Below, piece by piece: positions 1 to 10,657 of a stretch of DNA of 64,000 nucleotides (position 1 is its first letter; each line of letters begins with the position of its first letter). Location: NCBI GenBank assembly GCA_029959085.1, contig JARWIR010000018.1:18413001-18477000 (forward strand), read 5' to 3'. The translations under genes were made by a program, and so were the position numbers. Under the pieces are notes generated by a model. It had not been told where the DNA came from, did no database searches, and saw nothing but the letters and a program-made list of their open reading frames with translations. The DNA is from Nemophila menziesii. Lineage: Eukaryota; Streptophyta; Magnoliopsida; Boraginales; Hydrophyllaceae.

Positions 1-319
1 TCACTAGAAAATGTAAGTCACAAAAAGTCACTATTTATAGAGGAAATGGAAAGACAAAAAACATTCACATAAATGCCTCTTCAATGCTCATTTAAAGCTA
101 CCCTTTTTTTTTACCAAGTTTTTGTAACTCCCGTAACAGCTAAATAATGAACCATTAATCCTTCATCAAGAATAAGAAATTATTTAAAATTAAATAATTC
201 CAATGGTTTTTTCCCCAAATTATAAAGTGGGACTATAAAGCTAACATAGTATTTTCCACTTCTCCCAAGAGCATGAAAGAATAATAAAATAAATTGTCTT
301 TTATTTAATAATTCCAACA
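1..319 (-). repeat. Partial 3' LTR of decayed Ty1/copia element (copia A)
   Basis: Read on the minus strand, the LTR starts TGTTGGAAT at 319 just after a polypurine tract (GAGTGGGGGAT, about 320-330) and runs off the window at position 1. A TATA box (CTATAAATAG on the minus strand) is at 31-40, in context like that at 15826-15835, so the two sites are the paired LTRs of one element. U3 is complete here; R/U5 lies outside the window. Family and exact end are inferred. Confidence 0.65.
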
Positions 320-832
320 ATCCCCCACTCAGGGTCCTTGGGAGAGAAGGTGAACTGGTTTTTATAAATACTAGCATATGGGTCAATAGTACTTAAGTGG
401 CAATATCTTTCAATTTGAATTGACACGTAGTGAAGTAAGGCAACCACCGATTCCTATCAAGTGAACGTACTCTTGAACTTGACGGTTTTCGATCGAGACC
501 CTCACAACACATACTCTACCCAGCTAATAGTTACAAATTCCTCAAACATCACCCTTTCCTTACACATAGGTGATATCTAAGAGCGTCTAGCCACATTAGC
601 CGACCCCTCTCGGATTTTAAGATCATTAAGAGCAATAAAGCTCAACCTCGTCATGTGTCTCGCGAATTCATCAAGCCCTTTCTCTTTAGGACCACCCTTA
701 CAGGCTATGAATATGTGGTGAGTCTAAAAGCTCATCTCTTGGGAACATCAAGGACGTCTCCTTGAAGTCATATTATGATCAATATACAACAACCTCAACG
801 GTGAATTCATCAAGCTCGTCTCAGTAAGACCA
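320..832 (-). other. Copia A 3' internal region, non-coding
   Basis: This lies between the copia A polypurine tract and the element 1 insertion point. No reading frame is supported. From about 640 it contains degenerate copies of an 85-86 bp unit (gaattcatcaag / cgtctc blocks) that continues at 13687 on the far side of element 1. This confirms that the two flanks were once contiguous. Confidence 0.6.
828..832. repeat. Target-site duplication of element 1, left copy
   Basis: GACCA directly precedes the TG of the left LTR and is repeated at 13687-13691 directly after the CA of the right LTR. A perfect 5-bp duplication is what Ty3-type integration leaves, so the element is complete and unrearranged at both ends. 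Confidence 0.95.
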
Positions 833-2395
833 TGATGTCTCCCTAATTGTTCTTATTTTAGACCCTTGGGAGACATCATTTTTGGTGTTTATTTGATTAA
901 TATGGTAGACTTTTGGACTAAATTTGCAATAATCCGGAATTACCTTTTTATTTCTAGCAATTTTAATTTATTAAACTTTTGCGCGTAATATTGGTATTTT
1001 TAGTGTAAAGTTTACAGGTTTTAGATGTTAGCTAGGAGAGGAATCCGAGGAGAAGGTCAAAGATCGTGAATTAGAGTCAAGACTTGAAGACAAATCCCGA
1101 AGATAATATTTTTAGTTCTGAAAATCCACTTTCCAGGCCATAGATTGCTGATTTCGAGGTGCTTAAGCGATGATTTAGCCGCTGACCTTTGAAGAGAAAT
1201 CATTCCTTATCGAGTTACGGAACTTTAGCAACTGGAATGAGGTCAATCGGAGTTGTAACGCATCGGGAAAAGCTGTTTTAGTGAAGGCCTATAATCAGTT
1301 ACGGAATTTTGGGCTTAGAAAGTGGGCTTGGACATTTAATTAGGCTTTTATTTTCTGGTCCAAGCCCTAATCCGAATTTTTACTTATAAAAGGAGGTCTG
1401 GACTTCTATTAATTACACAATTCACATTCCACAAGATTAAACACCAGAGAGAAGCAACAGAAGGAAGAAAGAAGAAGCTACAAGAGCTGGAGTGGGTCTA
1501 TAGCTCCGTTCGTAGTCATTCCAATTCCGGAAATTAGGTTCTTTTCGTATTTTAATTTTGTAAACAATATGAATTCCAATTCTTTTAATTTAGTTTTTAA
1601 TTTTAATATGAGCTAAGCTTTCACTAGTGCTTGAGAACAAACAATGGGTGAATCCTAGTTTTATTTTATAACGAATGTTGAATTTGGTTTTCTGTTAAAT
1701 TAAATTAAATCAGGTCTTTTATTCTTTTCGACAATTTGTGATTATTTACTGATTTTAGAGTCGCGAACTAAAATTAGGTATCAGTATCTAAGCTATTCCA
1801 CATATGTGGCGTGTGGATCATCTTGACGGGGGGTTTAGGTACAGAATTAATTGTTCAAACTGGGATAAAAACTATTGATTCTGACGAACTTAGTTAATCC
1901 TAGGGCCAAAGTGGTAATAAATCTTAATCATCCAACGGTGGATCATATTTACCCTGACGGGACTAGTGACACTTTAGGATTGCCTTATAGTCCACCCTGA
2001 CGGGGGTATAAGAAATTTAGAATCCCGACCATTGTAATTGACTGATTTAGCCCTTAAACAACATAAGTTAGAAAGTAAAATTAGGAGGATCCTTGCGTTC
2101 TCAAGTACTACATCTCATATTGCGTTTTCACTTATTTTACTTGCGTCTTATCTTTTACTTGCATTTAATTATTTGTCTTTTATTCATTAGCTTCAATCAA
2201 CAAAACCAAACAAATATTTTATTATCTTTTATTTTTCATAAGTGCATCAATCACTACTTGCTAAACATTGTGATCAACCATCCGTCCTTGGAACGAATCT
2301 GTATTATCATACATACTACTTGGGACAACCGTACACTTGCGGTTGTGGTTCGATTAGCATTTGCATTTATTTTTAGAACACACAAAGGACCACCA
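833..2395 (+). repeat. Element 1 left (5') LTR
   Basis: It starts TGATGTCTCCC and ends GGACCACCA, with the same ends and length as 12124-13686. The first 46 bp form an inverted repeat: TGATGTCTCCC at 833-843 against GGGAGACATCA at 868-878, an 11-bp perfect stem. Around 1821-2000 a TGACGGG motif recurs four times (one copy degenerate). A spurious open frame at 2093-2425 is not a gene. Confidence 0.95.
1385..1391 (+). promoter_or_regulatory. LTR TATA box, element 1
   Basis: TATAAAA in the middle of the LTR; the second copy is at 12676-12682. The genomic RNA start (U3/R border) should be about 25-35 bp downstream. This is inferred from motif and position only. Confidence 0.6.
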
Positions 2396-2401
2396 AGTTT
2401 T

Positions 2402-2419
2402 TGGCGCCGCTGCCGGGGA
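2402..2419 (+). other. Primer binding site, tRNA-Asp type, element 1
   Basis: TGGCGCCGCTGCCGGGGA lies six bases after the LTR end. It is complementary, with one mismatch, to the 3' end of plant tRNA-Asp, the primer typical of Athila elements. The identical 18-mer occurs in element 2 at 38548-38565, so the mismatch is shared by both families rather than being a private mutation. Confidence 0.88.
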
Positions 2420-2529
2420 CGGTAGCGTGTGACCACGGTGTTTATCCTTTAGTGATAAGTGCATTTATTTTATTTTATCAGTTTTACGCTTTTTGTTTGT
2501 TAGCTTTTTCAGGTTTTTAGGTTTGGTGT

Positions 2530-3630
2530 ATGCGAAGAAGGCTATTCAAGGATCTAGAGCCAACACCTCCGATCCTTAGTAATCCAGAATCGTTGATCAG
2601 ACTTGCGAACAGAAGAAGAAGAGAACGAGAAGCTTTAGAAGTAGAAGAATTAAGTAACAGAATGGAGAATATCATTATTCAAGGTCAACAGAATGGACAA
2701 GGCCAGTTAGATGCAAATGGCCAACCTTTAGCTCCAGGCGTTATTCCTCAAGTTCAACCATTAAATCCTAATCCTCCAGTCCAGATAGTGATGAATCATG
2801 ATCCGTGGTTCACTAATGGCCCTCCAGAAGTTCCATTCCGCGCTCCAGCTATAGGAGTAGGTGCTCCAGATATTAATGTTCCGAGATTCCGTCCAGATTC
2901 GGGTATGCTAGCTCAGTTCCAAAACTTTGGAAATTTTCACGGAAGACCATCGGAAGATCCTCTTAGAGCGGTACAGAAATTCAAACAGATATGTGATTCT
3001 TATATCACACAAGGGGTTTCAAGAGAACAGATGTATTTTGCTGCTTTCAAATTCTTTGTCATTGATGGAGCAAGTGAATGGCACGATACGCAAGATCCTA
3101 CGAGGATTACTAATTAGGACCAATTAGAAATTGCTTTCTTTGACAGGTATTACCCAAGTAACATGAGGTTAGATGCTGAACTAGAATTGACACAATTCCG
3201 TCAAGAGTATGAGGAAACTGTGGGTAGGAGTTGGACAAGATTTCAGATGTGTTTGCGTAAAGTTCCTAATCATGGCTTTTCAGAACAACAACAGTTAAAG
3301 ATCTTTTATAGAGGCCTTGATGGAATTTCAAGAGAGAAATTGGATACGCTATGTGGAGCAGGTTTTCTTCAAGTTCAACCCGCTCATGCCAAGATCATTT
3401 TAGAGAGAACAGTCAAGAATGAAGTTGGGTGGAGCTCAGTAAGAACACCAGTCAAGGGAGTAAATAATGTTGACATAGAAGAGAAATTTGCTACGTTTGA
3501 GAATAAGATCCAGAATACCATAGAGCAACAATTGAAGCAGCTTACTCTAGCTGTGAAAGAAGGATTTTCGGGTAAGAAGGTAGCTTGCATGCTGCACAAG
3601 AGGTTTATATGTGTTCAATTTGTAAGGTAG
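2530..3630 (+). pseudogene. Element 1 gag (capsid part), interrupted
   Basis: The frame opens with ATG at 2530, after a 110-bp leader, and encodes an Arg-rich N-terminus, a Gln/Asn/Pro-rich linker and the helical retrotransposon gag domain (motif FHGRPSEDPLRAVQKFKQIC near 2935-2994, then RQEYEETVGRSWTRFQ near 3201-3248). A TAG at 3115-3117 stops translation mid-domain. The same frame continues to 3628-3630, where it ends because the zinc knuckle is encoded in the -1 frame from about 3576. gag forms the particle that packages element RNA. As written this copy could make only a truncated capsid protein. Confidence 0.88.
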
Positions 3631-6600
3631 ATGATCATGATGAGGAAAGTTGTCCGAATAACCAAGAATCAGTGAATTTTATGTCCAATAGAGGTAATTT
3701 CAATTCAAGTGGTAATGGATATCAGCCTAACAGAAACCATCCTGGGTTTCAATACTCAAATCCTAATGGGGCAGCCAATCCTACTTACGCGTATCAGCCG
3801 CGTACTCAAGGCAACAACTATAATCCAAGACCACATAACCATCATCAAGGAGGACAGAATCAAAACAATTATGTGCAAAGACAAGCTCCTCAGAATACCT
3901 ACGATGAGAATTTAAACCAGAAAGCTCTACCTGCCCATCCACAAGAAGGAGTAATTACCCTTCAGAAAACCGTTGAAAATTTGATTGCTCTTCAAACACA
4001 AGCTTTGGAACGTCAAAACGCAGCTGAAGAAAATATGAAGATTTTCCAGAATCAGCTAAGTCAAATTAATAAACAGCTGAATCAGCGTCCACAAGGGCAA
4101 CTTCCTAGCGATACGGAAGATCCAACACAACGTGAAGATTGCAAGGCTGTTACATTAAGAAGTGGTAAGAACCTCCCTCCACCTCCTTTTCCCGTTATGA
4201 AAAAGAAAGAAGTCCCAAGAAAAGAAAAGGAAGTGGGTGAGAAAGAGAAAGAGAATGAGAAAGATAGTGAGGTTGAAGAGATAGAAAGACCAAGAGAAAT
4301 TCCGAAAAAGAGAGATGAAATTGTAAGCAATCGCCCTCCACCACCGTTTCCATCGCGAGTTCAGAAAAAGGGTGATATGGGTGATTTTCAGAAATTCTTC
4401 AATAGAGTGAGGGGTTTGAGTATTAATATTCCGTTACTTGAGGCAATTCGAGATATTCCTAAGTATACGAAGTTTTTGAAGAGGGCCCTCACTAATAAAA
4501 GGCCCTACTGTGATAATGAGATGATTGGCCTTCCGGAAGAGTGTAGTGCGATTTGCCAGAGCAAATTACCTCCGAAGTTAGTTGATCCGGGGAGTTTCAC
4601 GATTCCCATATCGATTGGAGAAGAATGGAAGGGAAAAGCGCTATGCGATTTGGGGGCAAGCATCAACTTGATGCCCAAGTCAGTCTTTGATAAGCTTAAA
4701 ATTGGAAACGCAAGACCTACTTCTATGGTCTTGCAAATGGCGGACAGGTCTCTTGCTCATCCTGAAGGCCGTATTGAGGATGTCCTTGTTAAGGCAGGTA
4801 CACTTATATTTCCTGTTGATTTCGTAATTCTTGAATACAATGCAGATAGAAATGTCCCCATTATTTTGGGTAGACCCTTCCTAGCTACAGGGAGGACATT
4901 GATCGATGTAGAGAATGGCGAATTGACAATGAGGATACAAGATGAGGAAGTGAAATTCAATGTATTTCGAGCTATGAAATTCCCAGATTCTCAGGAAGAT
5001 TGCTTCAGAATGGATGTAGTAGAGCAAGCATCGCAAGAGGTATTTAATTGCTTAAATTTTGATGATATCTTGCAGGCTGCTTTGACATTAGATTCACCTG
5101 AGATGATGGAGGAGCTTACAGAAACAGTGGCAGCTCTCAATTCTGAAAATCCGAAGTATAGGCGTCTTGCCTATGAACCTGTGAGAGAACCGGGGGAGAT
5201 TATTCCTAAAAAGAAACCTTCAATTGAATCTCCTCCGGAGTTGGAAGAAAAACCATTGCCAGCACACTTGAGGTATGCTTATTTGGGTACTAATGAAACT
5301 CTACCTGTTATTGTTTCAGCTAATTTAACAGGTCCTCAAGAAGATAAACTGTTGCGTGTGTTAAGAGCCAACAAAGAAGCAATAGGTTGGACAATTGCCG
5401 ATATCAAAGGCATTAGTCCATCCTATTGTCAACACAAAATCATACTAGAAGATGTTAATGCACGCTCAGTTGAAGGTCAGAGAAGATTAATGCCAGCCAT
5501 GAAGGATGTGGTGAAGAAGGAGGTGATTAAGCTTTTAGATGCGGGGATTATTTATCCCATTTCGAGTAGTGAATGGGTGAGTCCAGTTCAGTGTGTACCG
5601 AAGAAAGGAGGAATTACAACAGTTCTTAATGATAAAAATGAGGCGATTCCTTCAAGAACGGTAGTAGGTTGGAGAGTTTGCATGGATTACAGAAAGCTGA
5701 ACAAGTCCACCAGAAAAGATCATTTCCCTTTGCCCTTCATTGATCAGATGTTAGACAAATTAGCCGGAAGAGAATATTATTGTTTCTTGGACGGTTACTC
5801 CGGGTACAATCAGATTTACGTGGCTCCAGAAGATCAACATAAGACTACCTTTACATGCCCATTTGGTACTTTTGCATATCGCAGAATGCCATTTGGATTG
5901 TGTAACGCTCCCGCTACTTTTCAAAGGTGTATGATGGCCATCTTCTGGGACATGATAGATAATTTCCTTGAAGTGTTCATGGATGATTTCTCCGTGTTTG
6001 GTGATGATTTTGATATATGTTTGGATAACTTGGAGAAAGTGTTAGCGAGATGCAAGGAAACAGATTTGGTGCTCAACTGGGAGAAGTGTCACTTCATGGT
6101 TCGCGAAGGTATTGTTCTGGGTCACAAAGTTTCGAGTGTTGGTTTAGAGGTTGATAGAGCAAAGATAGAGGTAATTAAAACTCTTCCCCCTCCTATTTCT
6201 GTTAAAGGGGTAAGGAGTTTTCTTGGCCATGCTGGCTTTTATAGGCGTTTTATTAAGGATTTTTCTAAGATTGCTAAACCGTTATGCAACTTACTCGAAA
6301 AGGATTGCAAATTCCTTTTTGATGAAGCTTGTTTAGCGGCCTTCAAAGAAATCAAAGAAAAGCTTATTTCTGCTCCTATAGTGTTACCTCCAGATTGGAA
6401 TTTACCGTTCGAGGTTATGTGCGATGCGAGTGATTTGTGTATGGGAGCTGTATTAGGACAAAGAAAAGAGAAGGTTTTTCATTCGATTTACTATGCTAGT
6501 AAAACTTTTAGTGGTGCTCAGATTAATTACACAGTTACAGAAAAAGAGTTGCTAGCAGTTGTATATTCGTTTGATAAATTTCGCTCTTATCTTCTTGGAG

Positions 6601-8162
6601 CGAAAGTTATTGTTTATACAGATCATTCCGCGATCAGATTTCTTATGGAGAAGAAAGATGCGAAACCAAGGTTAATCAGATGGGTGTTATTGCTTCAAGA
6701 GTTCGATTTAGAGATCAAAGATAGAAAGGGTTGTGAGAATCAGGTTGCAGATCATCTATCGCGCTTAGAGGGTTCAGAGATGAATAGTGGTACTGAAGCA
6801 GTTAGAGAAGAGTTTCCTGATGAGAGTTTATTCGTTGTTCGAGATTATGAGGCTCCGTGGTATGCAGATATTGCGAATTTAGTGGTGAGTGGTGTTTTTC
6901 CTGAAGGTTCTACTTATCAAGAAAGAAAGAGGTTAGCTCATCGTGCTAGACAGTTCTTTTGGGAGGATCCGTTCCTCTATAAAGTTTGTGCTGACCAAAT
7001 GATACGAAGATGTGTAGCAAGGGAAGAGACTCAAGCCATTATAGCTGGATGCCATGATTCATTATATGGAGGACATTTCAAAGGAGACAGAACTGCTGCA
7101 AAGGTATTTCAATCAGGTTTTTACTGGCCTTCTCTTATAAAAGATTGTCATGAATATGTTAAGAAATGTACGAGATGCCAATTTACCGGAAACATATCTA
7201 AGAGGGATGAGATGCCGCGTAATAATGTGTTAGAGGTTGAGATATTCGATGTGTGGGGCATAGACTTTATGGGTCCTTTCGTTCCTTCAAATGGTAACCT
7301 CTATATCTTATTGGCTGTTGATTATGTGTCTAAATGGGTAGAAGCGGTGGCTTTACCTACTAATGATTCACGAGTGGTGATCAAGTTCTTGAAATCACAT
7401 ATTTTCACTAGACATGGTACACCTAGAGTGATTATTAGCGATGGAGGATCTCATTTCGTTAATAAATATCTGAAGACTATTCTAGAGAAATATGGAGTCA
7501 GACACCGTGTATCTACTGCGTATCATCCACAATCCAATGGTCAAGCTGAAGTTTCGAATCGTGAAGTCAAGTCAATCCTAGAGAAAACCGTGGGTCCTAC
7601 AAGAAAAGATTGGTCAATGAAGTTAGATGATGCGTTGTGGGCCTATCGTACTGCGTTTAAGACTCCAGTTGGTGCATCTCCTTATCGAATGGTGTATGGT
7701 AAGGCTTGTCACTTACCTTTAGAGCTTGAAATGGGTGCCTATTGGGCAATTGCGCAGTTGAACTTAGATCCTATCTTAGCCGGAAAGAATCGTATGATGA
7801 AGCTTAATGAACTTGACGAATTCCGATTGCATGCTTATGAAAATGCTAAACTTTACAAAGAAAACACAAAGAAATGGCATGACAATCGGATTCGTACAAA
7901 GAACTTTGAAGTGGGGCAAAAAGTATTAAAGTATAATTCAAAGTTCAGCAATTTTCCGGGTAAGTTAAGATCTAAGTGGTCAGGTCCATACATAGTGACC
8001 AAAGTTACACCTCATGAGGCAATAGAAATAGAACACCCGCTAGAGAACCGTACCTTTATGGTTAACGGTCACAGACTAAAGATATACCATGGAGGTGAAA
8101 ATACCAATCGCTCGGAAGATCCACATCCCGGGGAGGTCATGTATCTCCTCGAGACTCCTTAG
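3585..8162 (+). CDS. Element 1 gag C-terminus and pol polyprotein
   Basis: This is a single frame of 1,525 codons. In order: CCHC zinc knuckle (residues 10-23, C-X2-C-X4-H-X4-C), an Asn/Gln-rich and then charged linker, aspartic protease (CDLGAS, Asp355; [10 protein letters not shown] about 427-436), reverse transcriptase (FMDD, Asp800/Asp801), RNase H (MCDAS, Asp947; TDHSAIRF about 1011) and integrase with a zinc-binding segment (about 1157-1197) and catalytic Asp1227, Asp1286 and Glu1322. The D-E spacing is exactly 35 residues. All catalytic residues are present and no stop interrupts pol. The listed start is a frame opening (TTG), not a real initiation site; translation should come from gag, which lies in another frame, so a one-base indel near 3584-3590 probably broke the polyprotein. 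I found no canonical -1 slippery heptamer in the 3576-3627 overlap. Confidence 0.95.
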   Translation: MHAAQEVYMCSICKVDDHDEESCPNNQESVNFMSNRGNFNSSGNGYQPNRNHPGFQYSNPNGAANPTYAYQPRTQGNNYNPRPHNHHQGGQNQNNYVQRQAPQNTYDENLNQKALPAHPQEGVITLQKTVENLIALQTQALERQNAAEENMKIFQNQLSQINKQLNQRPQGQLPSDTEDPTQREDCKAVTLRSGKNLPPPPFPVMKKKEVPRKEKEVGEKEKENEKDSEVEEIERPREIPKKRDEIVSNRPPPPFPSRVQKKGDMGDFQKFFNRVRGLSINIPLLEAIRDIPKYTKFLKRALTNKRPYCDNEMIGLPEECSAICQSKLPPKLVDPGSFTIPISIGEEWKGKALCDLGASINLMPKSVFDKLKIGNARPTSMVLQMADRSLAHPEGRIEDVLVKAGTLIFPVDFVILEYNADRNVPIILGRPFLATGRTLIDVENGELTMRIQDEEVKFNVFRAMKFPDSQEDCFRMDVVEQASQEVFNCLNFDDILQAALTLDSPEMMEELTETVAALNSENPKYRRLAYEPVREPGEIIPKKKPSIESPPELEEKPLPAHLRYAYLGTNETLPVIVSANLTGPQEDKLLRVLRANKEAIGWTIADIKGISPSYCQHKIILEDVNARSVEGQRRLMPAMKDVVKKEVIKLLDAGIIYPISSSEWVSPVQCVPKKGGITTVLNDKNEAIPSRTVVGWRVCMDYRKLNKSTRKDHFPLPFIDQMLDKLAGREYYCFLDGYSGYNQIYVAPEDQHKTTFTCPFGTFAYRRMPFGLCNAPATFQRCMMAIFWDMIDNFLEVFMDDFSVFGDDFDICLDNLEKVLARCKETDLVLNWEKCHFMVREGIVLGHKVSSVGLEVDRAKIEVIKTLPPPISVKGVRSFLGHAGFYRRFIKDFSKIAKPLCNLLEKDCKFLFDEACLAAFKEIKEKLISAPIVLPPDWNLPFEVMCDASDLCMGAVLGQRKEKVFHSIYYASKTFSGAQINYTVTEKELLAVVYSFDKFRSYLLGAKVIVYTDHSAIRFLMEKKDAKPRLIRWVLLLQEFDLEIKDRKGCENQVADHLSRLEGSEMNSGTEAVREEFPDESLFVVRDYEAPWYADIANLVVSGVFPEGSTYQERKRLAHRARQFFWEDPFLYKVCADQMIRRCVAREETQAIIAGCHDSLYGGHFKGDRTAAKVFQSGFYWPSLIKDCHEYVKKCTRCQFTGNISKRDEMPRNNVLEVEIFDVWGIDFMGPFVPSNGNLYILLAVDYVSKWVEAVALPTNDSRVVIKFLKSHIFTRHGTPRVIISDGGSHFVNKYLKTILEKYGVRHRVSTAYHPQSNGQAEVSNREVKSILEKTVGPTRKDWSMKLDDALWAYRTAFKTPVGASPYRMVYGKACHLPLELEMGAYWAIAQLNLDPILAGKNRMMKLNELDEFRLHAYENAKLYKENTKKWHDNRIRTKNFEVGQKVLKYNSKFSNFPGKLRSKWSGPYIVTKVTPHEAIEIEHPLENRTFMVNGHRLKIYHGGENTNRSEDPHPGEVMYLLETP

Positions 8163-8842
8163 AAGCGTGAGGTAACCCGTCGAGCTTAACGACGTTAAAC
8201 AAAAGCCAATTACTTGTATATTAGCTGAGTTTTTATATTTTTTTGCAATTTAGATTAGTTTGATTTGCGTAATTTTATTGTTTTTTATTAAGAAATGAGG
8301 AAGGGTAGTTGTTTTTGATGATTTCAGGGGTAAAAAGGACTTGAGTTTGGGGTCGATTTGGCGAAAACAGAGAAAAATTGGTTGGATGTCCAGGAGAAAC
8401 CGGGAACCCGGTTTCGCAAAACCGGGAACCCGGTTTTGGAGCTGGTACCAACCATTTTAACGCAACACTTGGCGTTTTTGGGTAATATCACAGCGTCGGA
8501 ACCGGGAACCCGCATTTGGCAAAACCGGGTACCCGGTTTTGGTGCTGTGATTTCTGAAATTCCCTGACCCAGCGTCTTGGTGGCTTGCGTTTTCGTGCGT
8601 TTTGATTCGCGCCATCGACACAAATCCGGGTACCCGCATTTGGCAGAACCGGGTACCCGGTTTCGGAGCTGTAAACATCCAAAAGTTCTGGTCCAGCGTC
8701 TTGAGGTGCTGCGTTTTGGCGCGTTTTGATTCGCGCCAGCGAGAAAATCCGGGAACCCGCATTCCACAGAACCGGGTACCCGGTTTCGGCGAAGAAAATC
8801 CCTGACCCCGCGTCTTGGGGTCCAGCGTTTTGGTGCGTTTTG

Positions 8843-8874
<32 letters not shown>

Positions 8875-9340
8875 ACAATTATTTTTCCGCGCCGTCACAG
8901 CGACGCGGAACCGGGAACCCGGTTTGCCAAAACCGGGAACCCGGTTTGAAAGCTGTGAGAGGCGGTTTTGAGGTGTTTTAACCTAGTTTTTTAGCCTCTT
9001 TTCCAAGTCTTTACCTAAAAACGCACCAATAGCCTCCCCACCTCCGAAATTCATCTACCAAAACACTATATATCATCAAATCCTACCCTCTTTCATCACG
9101 AAAACATAAGATCAACTCACCTCCTCTCCAAAATATCATCAAATCCTTAGTTTTTCCCAAGATTCTTCTTCACCCAATTCCTTAAATTAAACCCCATTCT
9201 TTCTTCTCCCATACAAATTAACCAAGACCCATCTCATATTTCACCTAGTTCTTAAATTCTTAAACCTCAAAACATCAAAATTCTAAACTTTTCCTCTAAG
9301 TTTCTCATTATTTGAAGTTTTGAGTTTGGGGTGAAAAGAG
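8163..9340 (+). other. Element 1 spacer between pol and ORF3
   Basis: No gene is here. It holds a polypurine-like motif at 8341-8353 (TTGAGTTTGGGGT), the palindromic array at 8397-8947, a pure A tract at about 8843-8871, and a pyrimidine-rich leader that ends with a second copy of the motif at 9320-9332, eight bases before the ORF3 start codon. The several open frames across the array are by-products of the repeats. Confidence 0.85.
8397..8947 (+). repeat. Palindromic tandem array in element 1
   Basis: Five pairs of AACCGGGWACCCGGTT-type near-palindromes start at about 8397, 8499, 8624, 8747 and 8907. The first and fifth pairs have two full palindromes; in the middle three the first member is shortened to CCGGGWACCCGC. 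The middle units repeat with a period of about 122-125 bp and share the blocks gcgttttgattcgcgcca and agcgtctt. Another pair lies at about 11461-11502. Hypervariable tandem repeats in this part of plant Ty3 elements are a known source of satellites. The palindromic design is what stands out here. Confidence 0.9.
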
Positions 9341-10657
9341 ATGACTAACAGAACCGGTGATTTCCGAAGAATTGCTCCTAGAAGAAAGACCACCATTGGT
9401 GGTTCACAAGATCAAGCTATTGAGATTCCTGATTCGCGTCCTAAACGAAAAATTGACGAAGTTAAGCTTGATTCCAACAGAAAAGAAATCACAGGTCTAA
9501 AGAGAAGATTAATTGATGAGATTGAAAGTGCAAAGGAACCAGAAGAGGAAATTGCGAAGAACATTGAGGAAGAAACTGAACAAGAGATTCCGGAAGCCGC
9601 CGTTACGAAACCTCCGCGTATGAAGATGTGGGCTCACAAGCCTAAGAGGGTTTACACTTGTTGGAATACTCAGGTTCGTGAAAGAATTGAATTTTTGAAA
9701 TTTGGTGAGGAGACGAATTTTCCTAAGGGTATTATGAGTAGTGATTACAAGGAATATGCTGTGACATGTGCTAAGTTTGGTTGGAGAGAGTTACAAGAAA
9801 GGAAGCTTGAGTTCATTCCTACTTTTGTGCGAGAATTTTACGAAGGTTTAGCTACCTCACATGATGCCATTGATATCCGCAAAAAGGTAGTTCCTTTCTC
9901 TATTGAACGTATTCGGAAATCATTGAAACTACCCAACTTTTCTGGAACATGCCCCTTCCAAGAAACTCTTAATGACCCTTCTTTTGATTTTGAATCCCTT
10001 TGGGGGACCGTGCTTGTTAATGGGACTAGCCCAATTCCTGAAGGTGAAAGGTATCCTGGACAGTTTTACAGCAGTAGTTTGACACCTCGTGCTAAGGTTT
10101 GGTCTCGTTTCATAATACCCACTTTCTTTGGTATTAAACACACTTCCGAGTTGAAGAAAGAGCACATATTTGTTATTAAGTGTATTTTGGAGGAGAAACC
10201 ATTTGATGTTGCCAAGATCATTTATGATACAATCATGGAGTTCGCGAAATCACCAATGAAACAACAAAATCTGAAGTTTCCTTGTACTATTACTCAGTTG
10301 TGTCTAGACGCAAAGATTCCGCGTAAGAACGCAGATATTGACATTGTTTCAGTTGGTGTGAGTATAGCTTTGAGCACAATCAAGAACATCCATGAAGAGG
10401 CAACACGAGCTACAAGAAGTCCAAGAACTCCTCAATCAAAGAAAGCAAAAACTGTACCTGAGTTGGAAGCGAAGATTCAGGTGTTGGAAGAGAATCAGGA
10501 GAGGATGATTGCTACTTTGGGAAACGTTACAAAAGAATTGGACCTGCTTCGAAATTTAATCCTAGGCGTAAATACACTTCAAAACGCGATTTATGATGCT
10601 GTTACGCGAGATAAAGGTCCAGAACGCAACACCGATAACCAGCCTCGCGCTGGTTAA
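9341..10657 (+). CDS. Element 1 ORF3, plant retrotransposon accessory protein
   Basis: An intact 438-residue frame from ATG 9341. The N-terminal 95 residues are basic/acidic and low-complexity, with nuclear-signal-like clusters (APRRKT, RPKRKID). Residues about 100-330 form a globular region (WRELQERKLEF, FVREFYEGL, IIPTFFGIKHTSELKKEHIF) resembling the 'putative plant transposon protein' domain found near Ty3 polyproteins. About 365-420 is a predicted coiled coil (PELEAKIQVLEENQERM). There is no signal peptide or membrane segment, so despite sitting where Athila envelope-like ORFs sit, it does not look like an envelope protein. Element 2 has a homologue with the same MTNRT start. Function unknown. 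Confidence 0.85.
   Translation: MTNRTGDFRRIAPRRKTTIGGSQDQAIEIPDSRPKRKIDEVKLDSNRKEITGLKRRLIDEIESAKEPEEEIAKNIEEETEQEIPEAAVTKPPRMKMWAHKPKRVYTCWNTQVRERIEFLKFGEETNFPKGIMSSDYKEYAVTCAKFGWRELQERKLEFIPTFVREFYEGLATSHDAIDIRKKVVPFSIERIRKSLKLPNFSGTCPFQETLNDPSFDFESLWGTVLVNGTSPIPEGERYPGQFYSSSLTPRAKVWSRFIIPTFFGIKHTSELKKEHIFVIKCILEEKPFDVAKIIYDTIMEFAKSPMKQQNLKFPCTITQLCLDAKIPRKNADIDIVSVGVSIALSTIKNIHEEATRATRSPRTPQSKKAKTVPELEAKIQVLEENQERMIATLGNVTKELDLLRNLILGVNTLQNAIYDAVTRDKGPERNTDNQPRAG

Noticed and set aside
2093..2425. 110-codon frame in the LTR, repeated at 13384-13707
   Set aside because: It starts at TTG, sits in the LTR and has no recognisable domain.
3576..3627. Programmed -1 frameshift between gag and pol in element 1
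   Set aside because: The overlap has no canonical X-XXY-YYZ slippery site, and element 2 keeps capsid, zinc knuckle and protease in one frame, so a one-base mutation is simpler.
8843..8871. Poly(A) tail of a processed retrogene
   Set aside because: It lies within the element 1 array with repeat sequence on both sides and no target duplication.
8324..8898. Overlapping frames on both strands with repeated GTRF/GYPV-type words
   Set aside because: They are six-frame translations of the palindromic array, with no homology or start context.
8397..8947. CRISPR-like regularly spaced palindromic repeats
   Set aside because: Plant retrotransposon context, spacers themselves repeated, no cas genes.
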